From Hyphomicrobiales bacterium (GTDB lineage: Bacteria > Pseudomonadota > Alphaproteobacteria > Rhizobiales > Rhizobiaceae): a DNA stretch of 8,044 bases. Of this stretch, positions 6,938 to 8,044 are shown in pieces. Every line of letters starts with the position of its first letter. Within the stretch, counting starts at the first letter, position 1. The notes under the pieces are model-generated. The model had not been told where the DNA came from and did no database searches. It worked only from the letters and a program-made list of their open reading frames with translations. Where the stretch lies: positions 1-8,044 of the forward strand of contig JAALLB010000071.1 of the NCBI GenBank assembly GCA_011087745.1. Reading direction: 5' to 3'. A program made the translations under genes and the position numbers.

Positions 6938-7440
6938 GCAGGTAGGTATTGCCTAGCAAGCCCCGAAAACTTTTCGGTAGTTCCCTCATTTAAAGGACAG
7001 AGTAAAATTCGGGCCGGGTCTGCAGGTCCGGGTAATTTGATTTGGCCAAGACTAACCTGCTCAAATCCAAACCTGTTGTAGTAATCAAAATCACCTACAA
7101 GAATAATTGCTTGATGACTTTCTTCTCGAACTGCATTTACTGTTCTCGACATCAATGCAGCACCAACGCCTTCATTTTTGTATTCCGGTGCCACAACCAA
7201 AGGTCCCAGCAATAAAGCTTCATCTTCACCCAAAAGAACCTTGGTCTGTTTTACTGATCCAGCCAATACCCCACTTCTGTGAAGGGTAAATGATAAGGAA
7301 GCCTCGTGTGGCACGCCTTCGCGCAATCTGAAGGCAGAACGGGTAAAACGACCAGGGCCAAAGGCTGCTTCTGCCAGCTTTTCTACTGCATCAAAATCTT
7401 CAGGTGCTTCAGTTTTTATAATATCGGTAAGAGAGTTCAT
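6934..7440 (-). CDS. GNAT family N-acetyltransferase (YhbS-like)
   Basis: This is a 168-residue soluble protein predicted to transfer an acetyl group from acetyl-CoA to an unknown amine. The fold order is visible: an N-terminal strand and helix (IIKTEAPEDFDAVEKLAEAAF, in two parts around 8-27), a central strand (GPLVVAPEYKNEGVG, 79-93), then helix ALMSRTVNAV. The acetyl-CoA loop is K88-N-E-G-V-G93, close to the Q/R-x-x-G-x-G/A rule but with lysine first. GDFDYYNRFGFE (116-127) is the conserved YhbS-type segment. Length is typical. The gene converges on the operon, and the two stop codons overlap over 4 bases. Upstream, its ATG overlaps a TAA of a short open frame (TAATG), and no strong Shine-Dalgarno site is seen, which suggests it once followed another gene in an operon. 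The family call is sure; the substrate is unknown. Confidence 0.92.
   Translation of the reverse strand: MNSLTDIIKTEAPEDFDAVEKLAEAAFGPGRFTRSAFRLREGVPHEASLSFTLHRSGVLAGSVKQTKVLLGEDEALLLGPLVVAPEYKNEGVGAALMSRTVNAVREESHQAIILVGDFDYYNRFGFEQVSLGQIKLPGPADPARILLCPLNEGTTEKFSGLARQYLPA
6963..6977. repeat. Inverted repeat CCGAAAACTTTTCGG near the operon end
   Basis: This 15-nt perfect inverted repeat about a central C can form a 6-bp stem with a 3-nt loop. It begins 25 nt after the last operon stop codon and lies inside the 3' end of the converging acetyltransferase gene. Neither side is followed by a T run, so it is at best a weak terminator or an mRNA-end stabiliser. It may also simply reflect the codons for E156-K-F-S-G. 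Confidence 0.25.
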
Positions 7441-7604
7441 TATTCAGGCTTTTCAAAAGAGTATTTTGCAACCAAGGCCCGAATAGTTTCAAGACCAAGG
7501 TTAGACGAGCTAAATCATGCGCATGGGGCGCAAGCTGGTTCGTCGTCGCAAAATTCCTTTGGTGAACATAATGTCCTCTTGAATAACTTCAAAATCGGAT
7601 ATCA
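7440..7604 (-). pseudogene. Probable decayed gene between the NUDIX and GNAT genes
   Basis: Within the 212-nt gap between the two minus-strand genes, one frame ends in TAA overlapping the GNAT start (TAATG). It reads ...NLGLETIRALVAKYSFEKPE for 24 codons (7443-7514), which is protein-like. An in-frame TGA (7515-7517) interrupts it, and upstream the same frame reads KEFCDDEPACAPCA. Neighbouring frames also look partly coding: SDFEVIQEDIMFTK in one and APHAHDLARL in another. No single frame is open throughout. The simplest reading is a gene broken by small indels whose end was once coupled to the GNAT gene. I do not recognise the family. It could also be ordinary intergenic DNA with chance frames. 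Confidence 0.35.
7510..7569 (-). CDS. Possible 19-residue basic peptide
   Basis: An ATG with a good Shine-Dalgarno site (AAGAGGA at 7574-7580, 4 nt before the ATG) opens a 19-codon frame, MFTKGILRRRTSLRPMRMI, ending in TAG. The product would be strongly basic. It may be a real leader peptide upstream of the acetyltransferase. More likely it is the intact start site of the decayed gene in this gap, read in the wrong frame after a small indel near codon 4. No family is recognised. Confidence 0.2.
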   Translation of the reverse strand: MFTKGILRRRTSLRPMRMI

Positions 7605-7652
7605 CGCAAAATCAAATACGTCTATCTAAAAATTTGTGGCTGGTTAATTTAA

Positions 7653-7991
7653 TCACCAATATTCAGAGATCGGTTCACCAAAATAAATTTCCCTGATACG
7701 GTTCAAATTACCCGCGGTTATCGTATTGGGTAAATTATCAAGTGCAAAAAACCCCATTTCAGCAATTTCTCTGTTTGGCTTGAAAACTTCAACTGCACGC
7801 CATTTTTCTGCTTTGTAAACCGCTACATGATCACGCTTGGATGCTGAATTATTCTTGTAAACGCCAAGCAGTTTTGGCTGACTTAGAATTTCGAAACCCA
7901 CTTCCTCGCGCAATTCCTTTACAGCAGTTTGAGCCATGGTCTCGCCCGTTTCCACGCCACCGCCTGGCAAGTACCACCCCTCAACATAAGT
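7653..7991 (-). CDS. NUDIX hydrolase, 5' part out of frame or cut by the window
   Basis: NUDIX enzymes hydrolyse nucleoside diphosphates linked to another group; this one's substrate is not predictable. The open frame reads TYVEGWYLPGGGVETGE, then TMAQTAV-KELREEVGF. The box G-x5-E-x7-RE-U-x-EE-x-G-U is present with K in place of R; the catalytic glutamates of REUxEE are kept. Downstream, SKRDHVAVY and PNREIAEMGFF, ending in EPISEYW, match a common rhizobial NUDIX family. That family usually has 35 or so more residues at the N-terminus. Here the frame is closed by a TAG at 7992-7994, directly before TYVEGW. The only candidate start after it that keeps the box is a TTG at 7968-7970, inside the conserved WYLPGGG strand, and so unlikely. 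Removing 7 bases (7990-7996) would join VHT to YVEGW in frame. It is either a pseudogene or a sequence with an error; the window ends before the start. Confidence 0.7.
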   Translation of the reverse strand, partial: TYVEGWYLPGGGVETGETMAQTAVKELREEVGFEILSQPKLLGVYKNNSASKRDHVAVYKAEKWRAVEVFKPNREIAEMGFFALDNLPNTITAGNLNRIREIYFGEPISEYW

Positions 7992-8044
7992 CTACCGTAT
8001 GCACACATCTTTGCTGAAGGCGACCGGATGGGTCTTTCCATGTG

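Noticed and set aside
7515..7517. TGA read as selenocysteine within ...CAPCA-x-FSSSNLGLE
   Set aside because: No SECIS-like hairpin is evident just downstream, no selenoprotein family is recognised, and other frame breaks nearby make simple decay more likely.
7508..7582. Plus-strand basic peptide MRMGRKLVRRRKIPLVNIMSS in the gap
   Set aside because: It has no Shine-Dalgarno site and is antisense to the better-supported minus-strand start site in the same place.
7306..7629. A 107-codon plus-strand open frame over the GNAT start and the gap
   Set aside because: Its first part is antisense to the acetyltransferase, it has no good ribosome site, and its sequence shows no family motif.
1..8044. 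CRISPR arrays, tRNA or rRNA genes, insertion sequences, phage or defence genes
   Set aside because: No regularly spaced repeats, cloverleaf-like segments, transposase motifs or terminal repeats were seen; the window looks like ordinary chromosomal gene content.

Overview
The window reads as chromosomal DNA of an alphaproteobacterium, most likely of the Hyphomicrobiales (Rhizobiales). The evidence is a four-gene cluster (MoxR ATPase, DUF58 protein, BatA-like/DUF4159 protein, GATase-like membrane protein) whose order and architectures are typical of that group. Base composition is moderate, about half GC by eye, and so lower than in soil rhizobia. That would suit a marine or host-associated lineage, but the genus cannot be fixed from the sequence alone.

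Layout: 1-145 is a non-coding leader with no gene I can support. From 146 to 6937 there is one plus-strand operon of four tightly packed genes. The first two junctions are TAATG overlaps, in which the stop and start codons share one base. The third gap is 8 nt, with a Shine-Dalgarno-like AGGTG overlapping the stop codon. A minus-strand GNAT acetyltransferase (6934-7440) converges on the operon, and its stop codon overlaps the operon's last stop codon. Upstream of it, 7441-7652 holds no intact gene but looks like a decayed one. The window ends in a minus-strand NUDIX hydrolase whose body is intact but whose 5' part is out of frame.

How the genes fit together: the cytoplasmic MoxR AAA+ ATPase and the cytoplasmic DUF58 protein (a vWA fold with an intact metal-site motif) probably form the ATP-driven core. 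The 934- and 689-residue proteins are membrane anchored, with large extracytoplasmic regions. Both share the order two TM helices, vWA-like, beta-rich, GATase-like, and so look like diverged paralogs acting as a pair. The larger one also carries a C-terminal DUF4159 domain, preceded by what looks like a fused signal peptide. A homologous operon of Rhizobium leguminosarum (RL3499-RL3502) is reported to be needed for normal cell shape and envelope integrity, so an envelope role is the best guess here. The molecular reaction is unknown.

The most interesting material is the set of three cysteine-free GATase-like modules across the two large proteins, the apparent signal peptide fused inside the DUF4159 protein, and the frame damage around the NUDIX gene.
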